Assembly: GCA_017618625.1 (NCBI GenBank) | Contig: JAFZTV010000030.1 | Location: forward strand, 8,005 to 72,004 | Source of the DNA: Bacteroidales bacterium | GTDB taxonomy: Bacteria; Bacteroidota; Bacteroidia; Bacteroidales; P3 | Reading direction: 5' to 3' | DNA length: 64,000 nucleotides | Part shown: positions 45,184-52,522 of the stretch, in pieces | Numbering within the stretch: the first letter of the stretch is position 1 | Layout: each line of letters starts with the position of its first letter | Made by a program: the position numbers and the translations under genes | Notes under the pieces: generated by a model | Seen by the model: the letters and a program-made list of their open reading frames with translations, nothing else | What the model was told of the DNA's origin: nothing | Databases searched by the model: none

Positions 45184-46239
45184 ATGAAGTTATCGCAATT
45201 CCGGTATTCGATGCCCAAAGACTTAGTGGCACTGAGACCGGCGAAGTACCGCGACGAAGCGCGACTCATGGTGGTGCACCGCGACTCATGTGAAATCGAG
45301 CACCGCATTTTCAAAGACATCACAGAATATTTCGAGCCACATGACGTCATTGTGGCCAACAACACCAAGGTCATGCCCTCCCTTCTGAAAGGCGAAAAGG
45401 AGAAGACAGGTGCCAGCATCACCGTCTTCCTCCTGAGAGAGCTTAACGAAGAGACACGCCTTTGGGACGTCATAGTTGACCCCGCACGTAAAATACGTAT
45501 CGGCAACAAGCTCTATTTCGGTGCCGGCGACGAGTTGGTCGCCGAGGTCATCGACAACACCACCTCCCGTGGCCGCACCGTGCGCTTCCTGTTCGAAGGC
45601 AGCCACGACGAATTCATGGCCGCCGTCAAACGTATCGGCACCACTCCCCTGCCCGACGAGCTCCGCAAGCTCCGAGACATTGAGAAAGAAGATGCCGAGC
45701 GCTACCAGACCTACTATGCCAAAGTCGAAGGCGCCATGGCCGCACCTTCCGCAGGCTTCCATTTCAGCCGTGAGCTACTGAAACGCCTCGAACTCAACGA
45801 CGTAATCTGGACAGAGCTCACCATGCATGCTGGCATAGGCAACTTCAAGCCCATCGAAGTCGAGGACCTCTCCAAGCACCGCATGGACGCCGAGGAGATG
45901 TATCTCAGCCAGGAGACATGCGACATTGTGAACAACGCCATCAACGAAGGCCACCACGTATGCGCAGTAGGCGTAACCACCATGAAGGCGCTGGAGTCGG
46001 CGGTCACCATACCCGGCAAGATAAGCCCCTACGAAGGTTGGAGCAACAAGTTTATCTTCCCGCCCTATAAGTTCACCATCGCCGACCGTTTCATCACTGG
46101 GTTCCACCCTTCGATGTCGTCGATGTTCATCCTGGCATCCACCTTCGGAGGTCCCGAACTGATTATGAGAGCCTACCAAATCGCCATAAAAGAGAAGTAC
46201 CATTTCGGCACCTACGGCGACGCCATGCTGATTATTTGA
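45184..46239 (+). CDS. queA: tRNA preQ1(34) S-adenosylmethionine ribosyltransferase-isomerase
   Basis: QueA moves the ribosyl part of S-adenosylmethionine to preQ1 at the wobble position of tRNA, making epoxyqueuosine. The protein has 351 residues. Characteristic blocks are ALRPAKYRDEARLMVVHRDS, DVIVANNTKVMPSLLKGEKEKTG, the lid APSAGFHFSRELLKRL, and the C-terminal PPYKFTIADRFITGFHPSMSSMFILASTFGGPELIMRAY, all as in QueA. The ATG is the obvious start. No preQ1 riboswitch was seen upstream. The stop is immediately followed by an octamer array. Confidence 0.95.
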   Translation: MKLSQFRYSMPKDLVALRPAKYRDEARLMVVHRDSCEIEHRIFKDITEYFEPHDVIVANNTKVMPSLLKGEKEKTGASITVFLLRELNEETRLWDVIVDPARKIRIGNKLYFGAGDELVAEVIDNTTSRGRTVRFLFEGSHDEFMAAVKRIGTTPLPDELRKLRDIEKEDAERYQTYYAKVEGAMAAPSAGFHFSRELLKRLELNDVIWTELTMHAGIGNFKPIEVEDLSKHRMDAEEMYLSQETCDIVNNAINEGHHVCAVGVTTMKALESAVTIPGKISPYEGWSNKFIFPPYKFTIADRFITGFHPSMSSMFILASTFGGPELIMRAYQIAIKEKYHFGTYGDAMLII

Positions 46240-46240
46240 T

Positions 46241-46296
46241 TGCGTTAGTGCGTTAATGTGTTAATGTGTTAGTGTCTAACTGCTGACCGATTAATC
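46241..46296. repeat. Octamer-periodic repeat after queA
   Basis: Seven units in register beginning one base after the queA stop: TGCGTTAG, TGCGTTAA, TGTGTTAA, TGTGTTAG, TGTCTAAC, TGCTGACC, GATTAATC. This is the cleanest copy of the TGYGTTAR consensus. Confidence 0.7.
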
Positions 46297-46386
46297 ACCC
46301 CCGTGCGTGCGCGCACCTTTGAGCGAAGCGACAAAGAGTTTTCGCATTTTTCGCAAAGCAAGAGGCAAGAACTCTTTTCGTGTTTT

Positions 46387-46404
46387 TTCGTGTTTTTCGA
46401 TGTT
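46387..46404. repeat. 18-bp intergenic word, copy 1 of 3
   Basis: TTCGTGTTTTTCGATGTT, identical to 52385-52402 and 52439-52456. The surrounding leader also has GAGCGAAGCGACAAAGAGTT (46321-46340), closely matched at 52297-52316. A shortened copy (TTTTCGTGTTTTCGATGT) lies at about 46466. Confidence 0.7.
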
Positions 46405-46496
46405 TGAAAAGTTTTCGCACGTTTTCGCAATAAAACCACACCTTTGCGTAACTAAACAAATAGATTTTCGTGTTTTCGATGTAAAAAACAACACCC

Positions 46497-46970
46497 ATGA
46501 ATAAGTGTCTCCTATTGTTTCTGTTACTCACAACAGCGTTGTTCCCGCTCAACCCCTTGCAGGCACAGAACAAGCTTAACGATGCCGCCGACAATATCGT
46601 CGGATTGTATGAGGCATGGCAGAACAAAGACCACTTCAAGGCAAAAATCGTAAAACTGAGCGACGGCAGCTACAAGGGCCAAATCGTCTGGGCGGAGACC
46701 GACAAGGACAAAGACGGCAACAAACGCCTCGACAAAAAGAACCCCAACAAGAAACTGCGCTCCCTGCCGCTCGACCAAGCCGTGCTTTTCAGCGGTTTGA
46801 AATACGACGCGGACAAACACGAGTGGAACGGCACGAAAGTATATGACCCGCAGCGCGGTGTGCGTGCCAACATGGACGCCCACTTCCTCGACGACGGCCG
46901 CCTGCAAATACGAGGCACCTTTATGGCTTTCAGCGAGAAATGCATCTGGAAAAGAATTGGCGGACAGTAA
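46497..46970 (+). CDS. DUF2147 domain exported protein
   Basis: A 157-residue secreted protein. After a signal peptide (ending NPLQAQ), the single DUF2147 domain shows AADNIVGLYEAWQNKDHFKA, KLSDGSYKGQIVWAE, an Asp/Lys-rich loop (DKDKDGNKRLDKKNPNKKLR), and the end IRGTFMAFSEKCIWKRI. The family is a lipocalin-like small barrel of unknown function, common in the periplasm. It is a single gene: the leader has repeated words and a strong hairpin follows 23 bases after the stop. Confidence 0.86.
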   Translation: MNKCLLLFLLLTTALFPLNPLQAQNKLNDAADNIVGLYEAWQNKDHFKAKIVKLSDGSYKGQIVWAETDKDKDGNKRLDKKNPNKKLRSLPLDQAVLFSGLKYDADKHEWNGTKVYDPQRGVRANMDAHFLDDGRLQIRGTFMAFSEKCIWKRIGGQ

Positions 46971-46993
46971 TAGTCCCTCGCCAGATAGTAAAC

Positions 46994-47026
46994 AACGGGT
47001 ACACTTGTTTATCAAGTGTGCCCGTT
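46994..47026. terminator. Hairpin terminator between DUF2147 and the toxin gene
   Basis: Fourteen-base arms (AACGGGTACACTTG and CAAGTGTGCCCGTT, one G-T pair) around the loop TTTAT. It lies between the converging DUF2147 and ParE-like genes and may serve both strands. There is no long U-tract. Confidence 0.75.
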
Positions 47027-47073
47027 ATACTTTGGCCAAGATCCTTAGTTTGCCCTTGTGACAGGTTCCAGTT

Positions 47074-47388
47074 TTAATGGCTACATAGTTGTTTTTTCAA
47101 ACTGTCGATGTCACGCCGAGTCTGCCATACGGTAACTATGTTCACTGTTTCGCCGTCGATGTAATAGACTATACTATTCAGTCTGGATGAGAACGCGCGG
47201 TAGTCAATGCCAAATTCCTCGTCCTTTATGAATGGGCTTCCCAATTTGGGAAAGTCCTTCAGCATCTCAGCCTGGCTGCGTATCTCCGCAAGCACCGATT
47301 TTGCCTTTCGTCCACCGAAGTTCGCTCCGACATACTCCAATATCTTGCGTAGGTCTTCGCGAGACTGTTCACCCCATTTAATCCGCAT
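47074..47388 (-). CDS. ParE/RelE-type toxin
   Basis: A 104-residue basic protein of the RelE/ParE superfamily, toxins that cut mRNA or poison gyrase. Seen: SREDLRKILEYVGANFGGRKAKSVLAEIRSQ, typical of ParE's first helices, then LKDFPKLGSPF, YRAFSSRLNSIVYYID and the ending VNIVTVWQTRRDIDSLK. The start overlaps the end of the antitoxin gene by 11 bases, the usual coupling for such modules. ParE rather than RelE is favoured by the two-helix start and the late R-R-D motif. Confidence 0.87.
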   Translation of the reverse strand: MRIKWGEQSREDLRKILEYVGANFGGRKAKSVLAEIRSQAEMLKDFPKLGSPFIKDEEFGIDYRAFSSRLNSIVYYIDGETVNIVTVWQTRRDIDSLKKQLCSH

Positions 47389-47641
47389 AGCTTTCGAGCA
47401 CTTGTTCCATTTCCTGCATCACCGCTTCGTGGGGTATGAGTTTGGCGCGACCGGCCTTGATGTCGCTGCCGCGCTGCAAGGTCATGGCTTTTGCCTCTTC
47501 TTCGGTAAGGCTCTGCAAATCGTTGTCCTCGTTGGCTATGCGGCTGCGGAAGGCGTCGCGCACACGCTGTGATTGCTGCTGGTAGAGCGTCCACAAAGCA
47601 TCCACCGCCGACATATCCTGATAGTTTGCTGCTGTTTGCAT
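47378..47641 (-). CDS. Antitoxin of the ParE-type module
   Basis: An 87-residue acidic protein immediately upstream of the toxin. It is helical (SAVDALWTLYQQQSQRVRDAFRSRI) with a C-terminal toxin-wrapping tail (HEAVMQEMEQVLESYAD). It resembles small Bacteroidota antitoxins in which no classical ribbon-helix-helix is obvious, so the DNA-binding mode is unclear. The assignment rests mainly on position and the 11-base overlap. A TAnnTTTG box lies 30 bases upstream of its ATG. Confidence 0.75.
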   Translation of the reverse strand: MQTAANYQDMSAVDALWTLYQQQSQRVRDAFRSRIANEDNDLQSLTEEEAKAMTLQRGSDIKAGRAKLIPHEAVMQEMEQVLESYAD

Positions 47642-47670
47642 ATATGTGTGTTCGTCTATTTTTCAATTTG

Positions 47671-47678
47671 CAAAGTTA
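47671..47678 (-). promoter_or_regulatory. -7 box for the toxin-antitoxin pair
   Basis: The minus strand reads TAACTTTG, matching TAnnTTTG, 30 bases upstream of the antitoxin ATG. Confidence 0.6.
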
Positions 47679-47884
47679 CAAAACATTTTGCAATCTATCA
47701 TCGATTGTCCATTGAAACCTAGCGATTAGTGGCCATTTTTTAACATCTAAAAGCCCTAAAAAACACGAAACCCTTGGTTATGCGTTAGTGTTTTTATGCG
47801 AAAATTTGCGAAATGGGAGAATATATGCTAAAATTGTTTCTTGCTTCGCTCGAAGTGATGGCTTGGATACAGTGAGCGCTATAT

Positions 47885-47934
47885 GGGATTGCAAATCCCG
47901 AGAAAAAGAAGTGCCGGATTTTCAAATCCGGCAC
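47885..47934. repeat. Two tandem REP-like palindromes
   Basis: The first palindrome is GGGATT-GCA-AATCCC (47885-47899); the second, perfect with 11-base arms, is GTGCCGGATTT-TC-AAATCCGGCAC (47911-47934). They share the core GGATTnnnAAATCC and are separated by 11 bases. I recall similar paired palindromes as dispersed extragenic repeats in Bacteroidota. Confidence 0.65.
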
Positions 47935-48010
47935 AACGGGTGTTTCGAACTTTCACGCTGTAGTATTTTTTTTACTGTTGGCATACTATTGACTTATCTC
48001 CTTTCGGCGA

Positions 48011-48038
48011 GTGGCGGGCGGCAGAGACCGCCCGCCAC
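48011..48038. terminator. GC-rich hairpin downstream of the FISUMP operon
   Basis: Perfect 11-base arms (GTGGCGGGCGG and CCGCCCGCCAC) with loop CAGAGA, 28 bases past the stop of the minus-strand gene ending at 48067. It may terminate that operon, but no U-tract follows on the minus strand, so it may instead be another palindromic repeat. Confidence 0.55.
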
Positions 48039-48066
48039 AATATTTTGATGATTTCAATATTTTAAT

Positions 48067-50172
48067 TTAATCCCGAACTAGGCGTACCGATTGGCCGCTG
48101 TAGCGATCGCTGACGCTCACGCCCAGGCCACTGTTGTAGAAGACCATGTAGTACGCGTAGTACTCATTGTTGTACGTACTCGACCAATAGTTGCCGTACA
48201 TACCCACGAAGTTCACCTCCGAACCGCTGCGGTAGCCCGCAGCGGGGAGAAACACGCAACCGGCATCTTCCATCTGGCTCCATTGCGACTCGGTATAGGT
48301 ATTAGTATTGAATGATGTCGCGCTGTTGTTGATACCCGAAGGATAGCTCATGCCGCTGGGCATCGTGAAATTGTCGGGGAAAAGGACCAATCCATTTACA
48401 CCATTGACAACCGCCTTTGCATAACGAGCGTTCGCCACACCGTTTATTGTCGAAGCAGTACGGCTGTTCAACAGATAATTCCACTCGACTCTTGTCAGCG
48501 TACGCCACATTCCAGCTTGGGTGCCACCATTGCTGATAGCGTTATACACGCCCCAGTCGGCGTTGGCGTATGCTCCTACCAAGCTGTTAGTATAGCTGCC
48601 GCCAGGATAATAATAGCTGGATGTTGTGCTTGTTGCCCAGGGCTGGTAGGCGTTGGCACCGCTGTTCCACCCGCTGGTGGCCCAGCCGAAGAGGTCTATC
48701 CAACCTGTGTATGTTGATGATATATTACTATTGGCACTACCAATATAATCCCACTGATGCTCGGCAAAACGCCAAGTGCCCGTCGATGCCCGATACTGCA
48801 GATTTCCGCGTGAGAAATGCACCGTACGCCCCGATGCAACTGTGAACACGGCATTCGAAGCTCCGTTCTGGTCGAATCCTCCAACACTTGTCGTAAATGT
48901 TTTTTCTTCACCGTATGCTGTGCCAACACTGTTTGTGGCGTATGCACGGACATAGTATGTAGTGTTTTGCGTCAACCCAGTCATACTGCCGGTAAAGCTG
49001 CCTGTTCCACTGCCATTGGTTGTATGGCTAGTACTGATTGTTGGATTGTGGCTTGTACTCCAACAAACGCCTCTTGCAGTAACGGTTGTATTCCCATCAT
49101 TTGTAACATTTCCACCGCAAGTGGCAGAACTGGATGTTATACTGCTTACCGTTGAAGTGGTTACAGTGGGCAGCGTTGTAGTTGTAAATGTACGTTCTTC
49201 TCCGTATGCAGTGCCAACACTGTTTGTGGCATACGCTCTGACATAGTATGTAGTGTTAGCAGACAATCCAGTCATGCTGCCTGTAAAACTTCCCATGCCA
49301 TTTCCGTTGGTAGTATGGCTATTACTGATTGTTGGATTGTGGCTTGTACTCCAGCATATACCTATTGCCGTAAGGGTTGTATTGCCGTTACTGGTTACAT
49401 TTCCACCACAGGTAGCAGAACTTGTGGTTATATTGCTCACGGCTGATGTTGTAACCGTGGGTAACCCTGGTAATGTTGCAAATTCACGTTCCTCTCCGTA
49501 TGCAGTACCGGCACTGTTTGTGGCGTATGCACGAACATAGTAGGTTGTGTTAGGAGACAACCCGGTCATGGTGCTGGTAAAGTTGCCAGTACCGCTGCCG
49601 TCGGTGGTATGACTGCCATTTATGGTTGGATTATGGCTTGTACTCCAACAAATGCCCCTTGCCGTAACAGCGGCATTACCGCTATTGTTAATAATACCAC
49701 CGCATTTTGCTGATGTTGCTGTTATATCACTAACAGGTATTGTGACAATTGCTGCACTTGGATTACCAAAATAGATGGATTTGACTTCTCCCTCTGCTAA
49801 TTCTTTGTCTCCCTTCCTCAGAACTGCGCAGTAATAGTATGTGGTATCATATACATCTGGCACTATTTCAACAAAAAATTGCCCAATGTTATTGGTAGGT
49901 TTGTTTTTATAAAAGTCATCCGATGAAAATGATGAAGACACAATCCATGAATCTTTTAATACAGAATCAAAACCCACCTTAAACGCACATTTCCAAGTGT
50001 TTTTACAACCATTGTCCTCTATACAGTATTCTCCAGAAAATGTGAGTCTTTTCACGTCAATATTTGCGTCAAGCGTATTGACGTACTTTATCTGGTCGAA
50101 GACAGGATCCTTTATGCATGCTGAGCATATGAATACGCATGCAAACAATAAGATTGTTGATATTCTATTCAT
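48067..50172 (-). CDS. Surface lipoprotein with three FN3-like repeats and FISUMP-like C-terminus
   Basis: A 701-residue lipoprotein (signal with cysteines CSACIKDP). Residues 20-140 form an unassigned domain. Three near-identical beta repeats of about 97 residues follow (roughly 143-235, 237-331, 333-430), each with the words GICWSTSHNPTI and NTTYYVRAYATNS. The C-terminal 265 residues resemble FISUMP (FSRGNLQYRASTGTW, LTRVEWNYLLNSR, FLPAAGYRSGS, YWSSTYNNE, SVRLVRD). DNA repeats of 291-294 bases encode the modules. The start overlaps the end of the upstream gene by 8 bases. Codon use is AT-richer than its neighbours. Probable adhesin or glycan-binding surface protein; the ligand is unknown. 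Confidence 0.82.
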   Translation of the reverse strand: MNRISTILLFACVFICSACIKDPVFDQIKYVNTLDANIDVKRLTFSGEYCIEDNGCKNTWKCAFKVGFDSVLKDSWIVSSSFSSDDFYKNKPTNNIGQFFVEIVPDVYDTTYYYCAVLRKGDKELAEGEVKSIYFGNPSAAIVTIPVSDITATSAKCGGIINNSGNAAVTARGICWSTSHNPTINGSHTTDGSGTGNFTSTMTGLSPNTTYYVRAYATNSAGTAYGEEREFATLPGLPTVTTSAVSNITTSSATCGGNVTSNGNTTLTAIGICWSTSHNPTISNSHTTNGNGMGSFTGSMTGLSANTTYYVRAYATNSVGTAYGEERTFTTTTLPTVTTSTVSSITSSSATCGGNVTNDGNTTVTARGVCWSTSHNPTISTSHTTNGSGTGSFTGSMTGLTQNTTYYVRAYATNSVGTAYGEEKTFTTSVGGFDQNGASNAVFTVASGRTVHFSRGNLQYRASTGTWRFAEHQWDYIGSANSNISSTYTGWIDLFGWATSGWNSGANAYQPWATSTTSSYYYPGGSYTNSLVGAYANADWGVYNAISNGGTQAGMWRTLTRVEWNYLLNSRTASTINGVANARYAKAVVNGVNGLVLFPDNFTMPSGMSYPSGINNSATSFNTNTYTESQWSQMEDAGCVFLPAAGYRSGSEVNFVGMYGNYWSSTYNNEYYAYYMVFYNSGLGVSVSDRYSGQSVRLVRD

Positions 50173-51058
50173 CCTCTATCACCTCCATTTCTTCTTGTTT
50201 CTGTTCTTGAGACTGTTTTTGCTTCTGTTTTTTGCTGCCAAATGAATATCCAACACCAACTTTTATCTCGTTGGCATGACCTGATTCTGACAATAGAATC
50301 GAATAGCCCAATTGAAGTGTAAAACCTTTTATGTTACCAATAAGTCCTATCTCCAAATCAGCGCAATTGCCAAGGTTGTACTCACCTTTTGGATACTGTA
50401 CCCAGTTGCCATCTGCAGTTTTATAGTTAAGCCCTCGGTATGCGTAGCCGGCTCCAGCGTATGCAAACACTGGTTTGGCAACTCTTATAACGCCTCCAAC
50501 AGTGAACGATATTCGTGGATGCGACTTTTTGTTTGTTACAAAATACTGGTCCATCGTTCCATCAACATTTGCGGTGTGCCATTCAAGACCAGACATCGCA
50601 TTAACATAAAATCCGCCGAATTTGCAACGGGCGTAAGTAAGACCCACGTTACTTGTGCCTCCAAGCAAGGTTAAGGAATAGTTCAAAACAATGCTGTTTG
50701 TCCACTCCAAATTCCGTCTATACTCACGACGTTCCTGACGTCTTTTCTCGGCTTTTTCTTTCGCAACACGCTCTGCTTCCAGTCTTTCTTGACGTCTTTT
50801 TTCAGCTTTTTCTTTCGCAACACGCTCTGCTTCCAGTCTTTCTTGCATAAGCTTCTTTTGCCGTTCCCGCTCCTGCTGCTCATACAATTCTCTTTCAAGT
50901 CGTTCGCGCTCTCTTTCTTGCTCCTCGCGTTCGCGTTTTTCACGATGTTCCTTCTTTTCCTTCTTTATCGCACCGCCGCTACGATAGACACCCACCTGTG
51001 CCTGTGCGGCACCGGCGGTGAACGCCACAAGAAGCAACGCAACTATGATACGTTTCAT
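50165..51058 (-). CDS. Charged coiled coil plus outer-membrane barrel protein
   Basis: A 297-residue exported protein of no named family. After the signal peptide (ending AAQAQ), residues 33-115 are an extremely charged helix (KEKKEHREKREREEQERERE). It contains two exact copies of an 18-residue unit, RLEAERVAKEKAEKRRQE, encoded by a 54-base direct repeat (50743-50850). The remaining ~180 residues look like an eight-strand outer-membrane barrel (NVGLTYARCKFGGFYV, AYAGAGYAYRGLNYK, IKVGVGYSFG), followed by a Gln/Lys/Glu-rich tail. The start overlaps the upstream lipoprotein stop by four bases (ATGA), and its own stop overlaps the next start by eight, so the three genes are coupled. Confidence 0.72.
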   Translation of the reverse strand: MKRIIVALLLVAFTAGAAQAQVGVYRSGGAIKKEKKEHREKREREEQERERERLERELYEQQERERQKKLMQERLEAERVAKEKAEKRRQERLEAERVAKEKAEKRRQERREYRRNLEWTNSIVLNYSLTLLGGTSNVGLTYARCKFGGFYVNAMSGLEWHTANVDGTMDQYFVTNKKSHPRISFTVGGVIRVAKPVFAYAGAGYAYRGLNYKTADGNWVQYPKGEYNLGNCADLEIGLIGNIKGFTLQLGYSILLSESGHANEIKVGVGYSFGSKKQKQKQSQEQKQEEMEVIEDE

Positions 51059-51591
51059 AACTTAAAAATACTTTTCTTGTTCGAACTGGGTTCCGCACTA
51101 CTATCTCCTTTATCTCCTTGGCCGTAGAATTTCAATATCATATCGGCATCGTCCTTAGTTATTGTACGGAAGTTTTTGTATACTGCAGGATAGCCTGTTA
51201 CTGTAACTACAAGCACACCTTCTTTCTTAGGGTGAGGGGCTATCTCAAACATTGGGGCGACCATATCGTCAGCATGGAAATGCTTCGCTGTCTGGGCTAA
51301 CGCCTCTTTTTTCCAGCCGAGCACAATGGACGACTCCTTGCCGTTATTGTTGGCTGATATGATTGACTTGATGTCTTTTTCCGAGATTTCCACTTCGAGT
51401 TCCACGCTGTACTCGATTCTTTCACTCTGCACTTCCATTTCAGCGGTTACAGGCTTGATGAAACCTGTACGCATAAGCTCCATGTAACGGGCGGTACTTT
51501 CACGATAGGTGTAAGTGTATGCAGACTCGCAGGATGAGAGTGTGACGGTCAGCAGTGCAATTGCTGCAAAATAGAATAAAGTTTTTTTCAT
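51055..51591 (-). CDS. Small lipoprotein, first gene of the coupled surface operon
   Basis: Not recognised. ATG 51591 starts a lipoprotein signal (MKKTLFYFAAIALL, lipobox LSSC); 178 residues in all. The mature part is mixed alpha/beta with EMEVQSERIEYSVELEVEIS and VLVVTVTGYPAVYKNFRTIT, and ends in a polar tail. It has no cysteines after the anchor. The frame extends upstream to 51639 without a sensible signal. It overlaps the next gene by ATGA. The leader of nearly 300 bases holds the nested inverted repeat at 51668-51779, and the -7 box is at 51882-51889. Confidence 0.65.
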   Translation of the reverse strand: MKKTLFYFAAIALLTVTLSSCESAYTYTYRESTARYMELMRTGFIKPVTAEMEVQSERIEYSVELEVEISEKDIKSIISANNNGKESSIVLGWKKEALAQTAKHFHADDMVAPMFEIAPHPKKEGVLVVTVTGYPAVYKNFRTITKDDADMILKFYGQGDKGDSSAEPSSNKKSIFKL

Positions 51592-51667
51592 TGTTGTGAT
51601 GATTTTAAGTGAATAAATATGTTTGATGATTAGATGCAAATAAAAAAGAACCGCGAACTTTCATGCG

Positions 51668-51779
51668 GTGTCCGAGGTCCTAGGAAAACCTACTCCGTAC
51701 GCACAAAAGCTTGCGGTCAAACGCAAGCGTTTCGTTTTTTGACGGAGTTGATGTCTAAAATTTCCTAGGTTTTGGACAC
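51668..51779. repeat. 112-bp nested inverted repeat (structured leader or MITE-like element)
   Basis: Four nested helices: GTGTCC/GGACAC (51668-51673 with 51774-51779), CCTAGGAAA/TTTCCTAGG (51679-51687 with 51761-51769), ACTCCGT/ACGGAGT (51692-51698 with 51742-51748) and GCTTGCG/CGCAAGC (51709-51715 with 51722-51728). It lies between the -7 box and start of the lipoprotein operon. The ends look like terminal inverted repeats, but no target duplication is evident. Confidence 0.7.
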
Positions 51780-51881
51780 TCTTAAAAAACTATTAACGCT
51801 TTAATTCAGATTGTTATGCTGTTGTTCTGTTTCTTCGTTTTTTATTTTGTTTGTTTATTTGCTTTGATTGATATGAAACCG

Positions 51882-51889
51882 CAAAGATA
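51882..51889 (-). promoter_or_regulatory. -7 box for the lipoprotein / coiled-coil / FN3 operon
   Basis: The minus strand reads TATCTTTG (TAnnTTTG). It would place the nested inverted repeat inside a 5' leader of roughly 285 bases. Confidence 0.55.
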
Positions 51890-52164
51890 CAAAAATATTT
51901 TGATTACGTTATTTTGGGGATGTGTTATCGTGTTGGTTTGTTGTTGCGAATTCGAAAATCAGAAACAACGGTTCTATCCATCTAAATATTTATAAGAAAG
52001 TGTTTGTTGGGTTGCGAAAGTATTCGTATATTTGTGGTGTGAAGCCGATTGGTATGAACATACGCAAGAATGTGCCTGTCAGGTTATTGTACAGATGCGT
52101 GTATTCAACCTTGCAGAATTTGCCGCTGCAACATGTTGATGTACAGCGATAAAGTGTCTTTACC

Positions 52165-52296
52165 TCCGTATCATCTCCGTATCAAAGCCGTATCAAAGCC
52201 GTTACCCCTCCAGGGTTCATCCAGGGTAACTTAATGGTAACTCCAAGGTTCATCCAGGGTAACTCCAAGGTGGCTCTAAGGTAACTCTAAGGTCGC
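52165..52296. repeat. 11-bp tandem array, twelve units in register
   Basis: Twelve contiguous units: TCCGTATCATC, TCCGTATCAAA, GCCGTATCAAA, GCCGTTACCCC, TCCAGGGTTCA, TCCAGGGTAAC, TTAATGGTAAC, TCCAAGGTTCA, TCCAGGGTAAC, TCCAAGGTGGC, TCTAAGGTAAC, TCTAAGGTCGC. The first units match the TCCGnnTCAA word of the array at 26993. Confidence 0.8.
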
Positions 52297-52384
52297 AAGC
52301 GAAGCGATAAAGAGTTCCCCCAACTTCGCCCTTTTGCCCTTTTCGCAATCAAAACAACCAACTTAAGCGAAGCGACAAGTTTTT

Positions 52385-52402
52385 TTCGTGTTTTTCGATG
52401 TT
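52385..52402. repeat. 18-bp intergenic word, copy 2 of 3
   Basis: TTCGTGTTTTTCGATGTT, identical to 46387-46404 and 52439-52456, followed by an A-run as in the other copies. Confidence 0.7.
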
Positions 52403-52438
52403 CAAAAAAAATGACCGCTGACTGCCGACCGCTAAACA

Positions 52439-52456
52439 TTCGTGTTTTTCGATGTT
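52439..52456. repeat. 18-bp intergenic word, copy 3 of 3
   Basis: Third identical copy, 54 bases after the second and 59 bases before the dnaX -7 box. Confidence 0.7.
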
Positions 52457-52514
52457 AAAAAACAGCCCAGTGGCGCACTTGAAGAACAAGTGTGTCCGTT
52501 TCAGTTTTTTTTCT

Positions 52515-52522
52515 TACTTTTG
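52515..52522 (+). promoter_or_regulatory. -7 box for dnaX
   Basis: TACTTTTG matches TAnnTTTG, 27 bases upstream of the dnaX ATG at 52549. Confidence 0.6.

Larger units (their letters stand above)
47642..48066. other. 425-bp gap with palindromes between toxin-antitoxin and FISUMP operon
   Basis: Holds the antitoxin promoter, two adjacent palindromes and a GC-rich hairpin. An 86-codon open frame here crosses the palindromes and has no protein-like features. Confidence 0.5.

Noticed and set aside
47788..48048. 86-codon open frame between the antitoxin and the FISUMP operon
   Set aside because: It runs through two palindromes and a hairpin and has no protein-like composition.
51922..52152. 76-codon open frame upstream of dnaX
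   Set aside because: No recognisable domain, odd composition and no good start context. A promoter-like box inside it (52027-52034) makes a coding role less likely.
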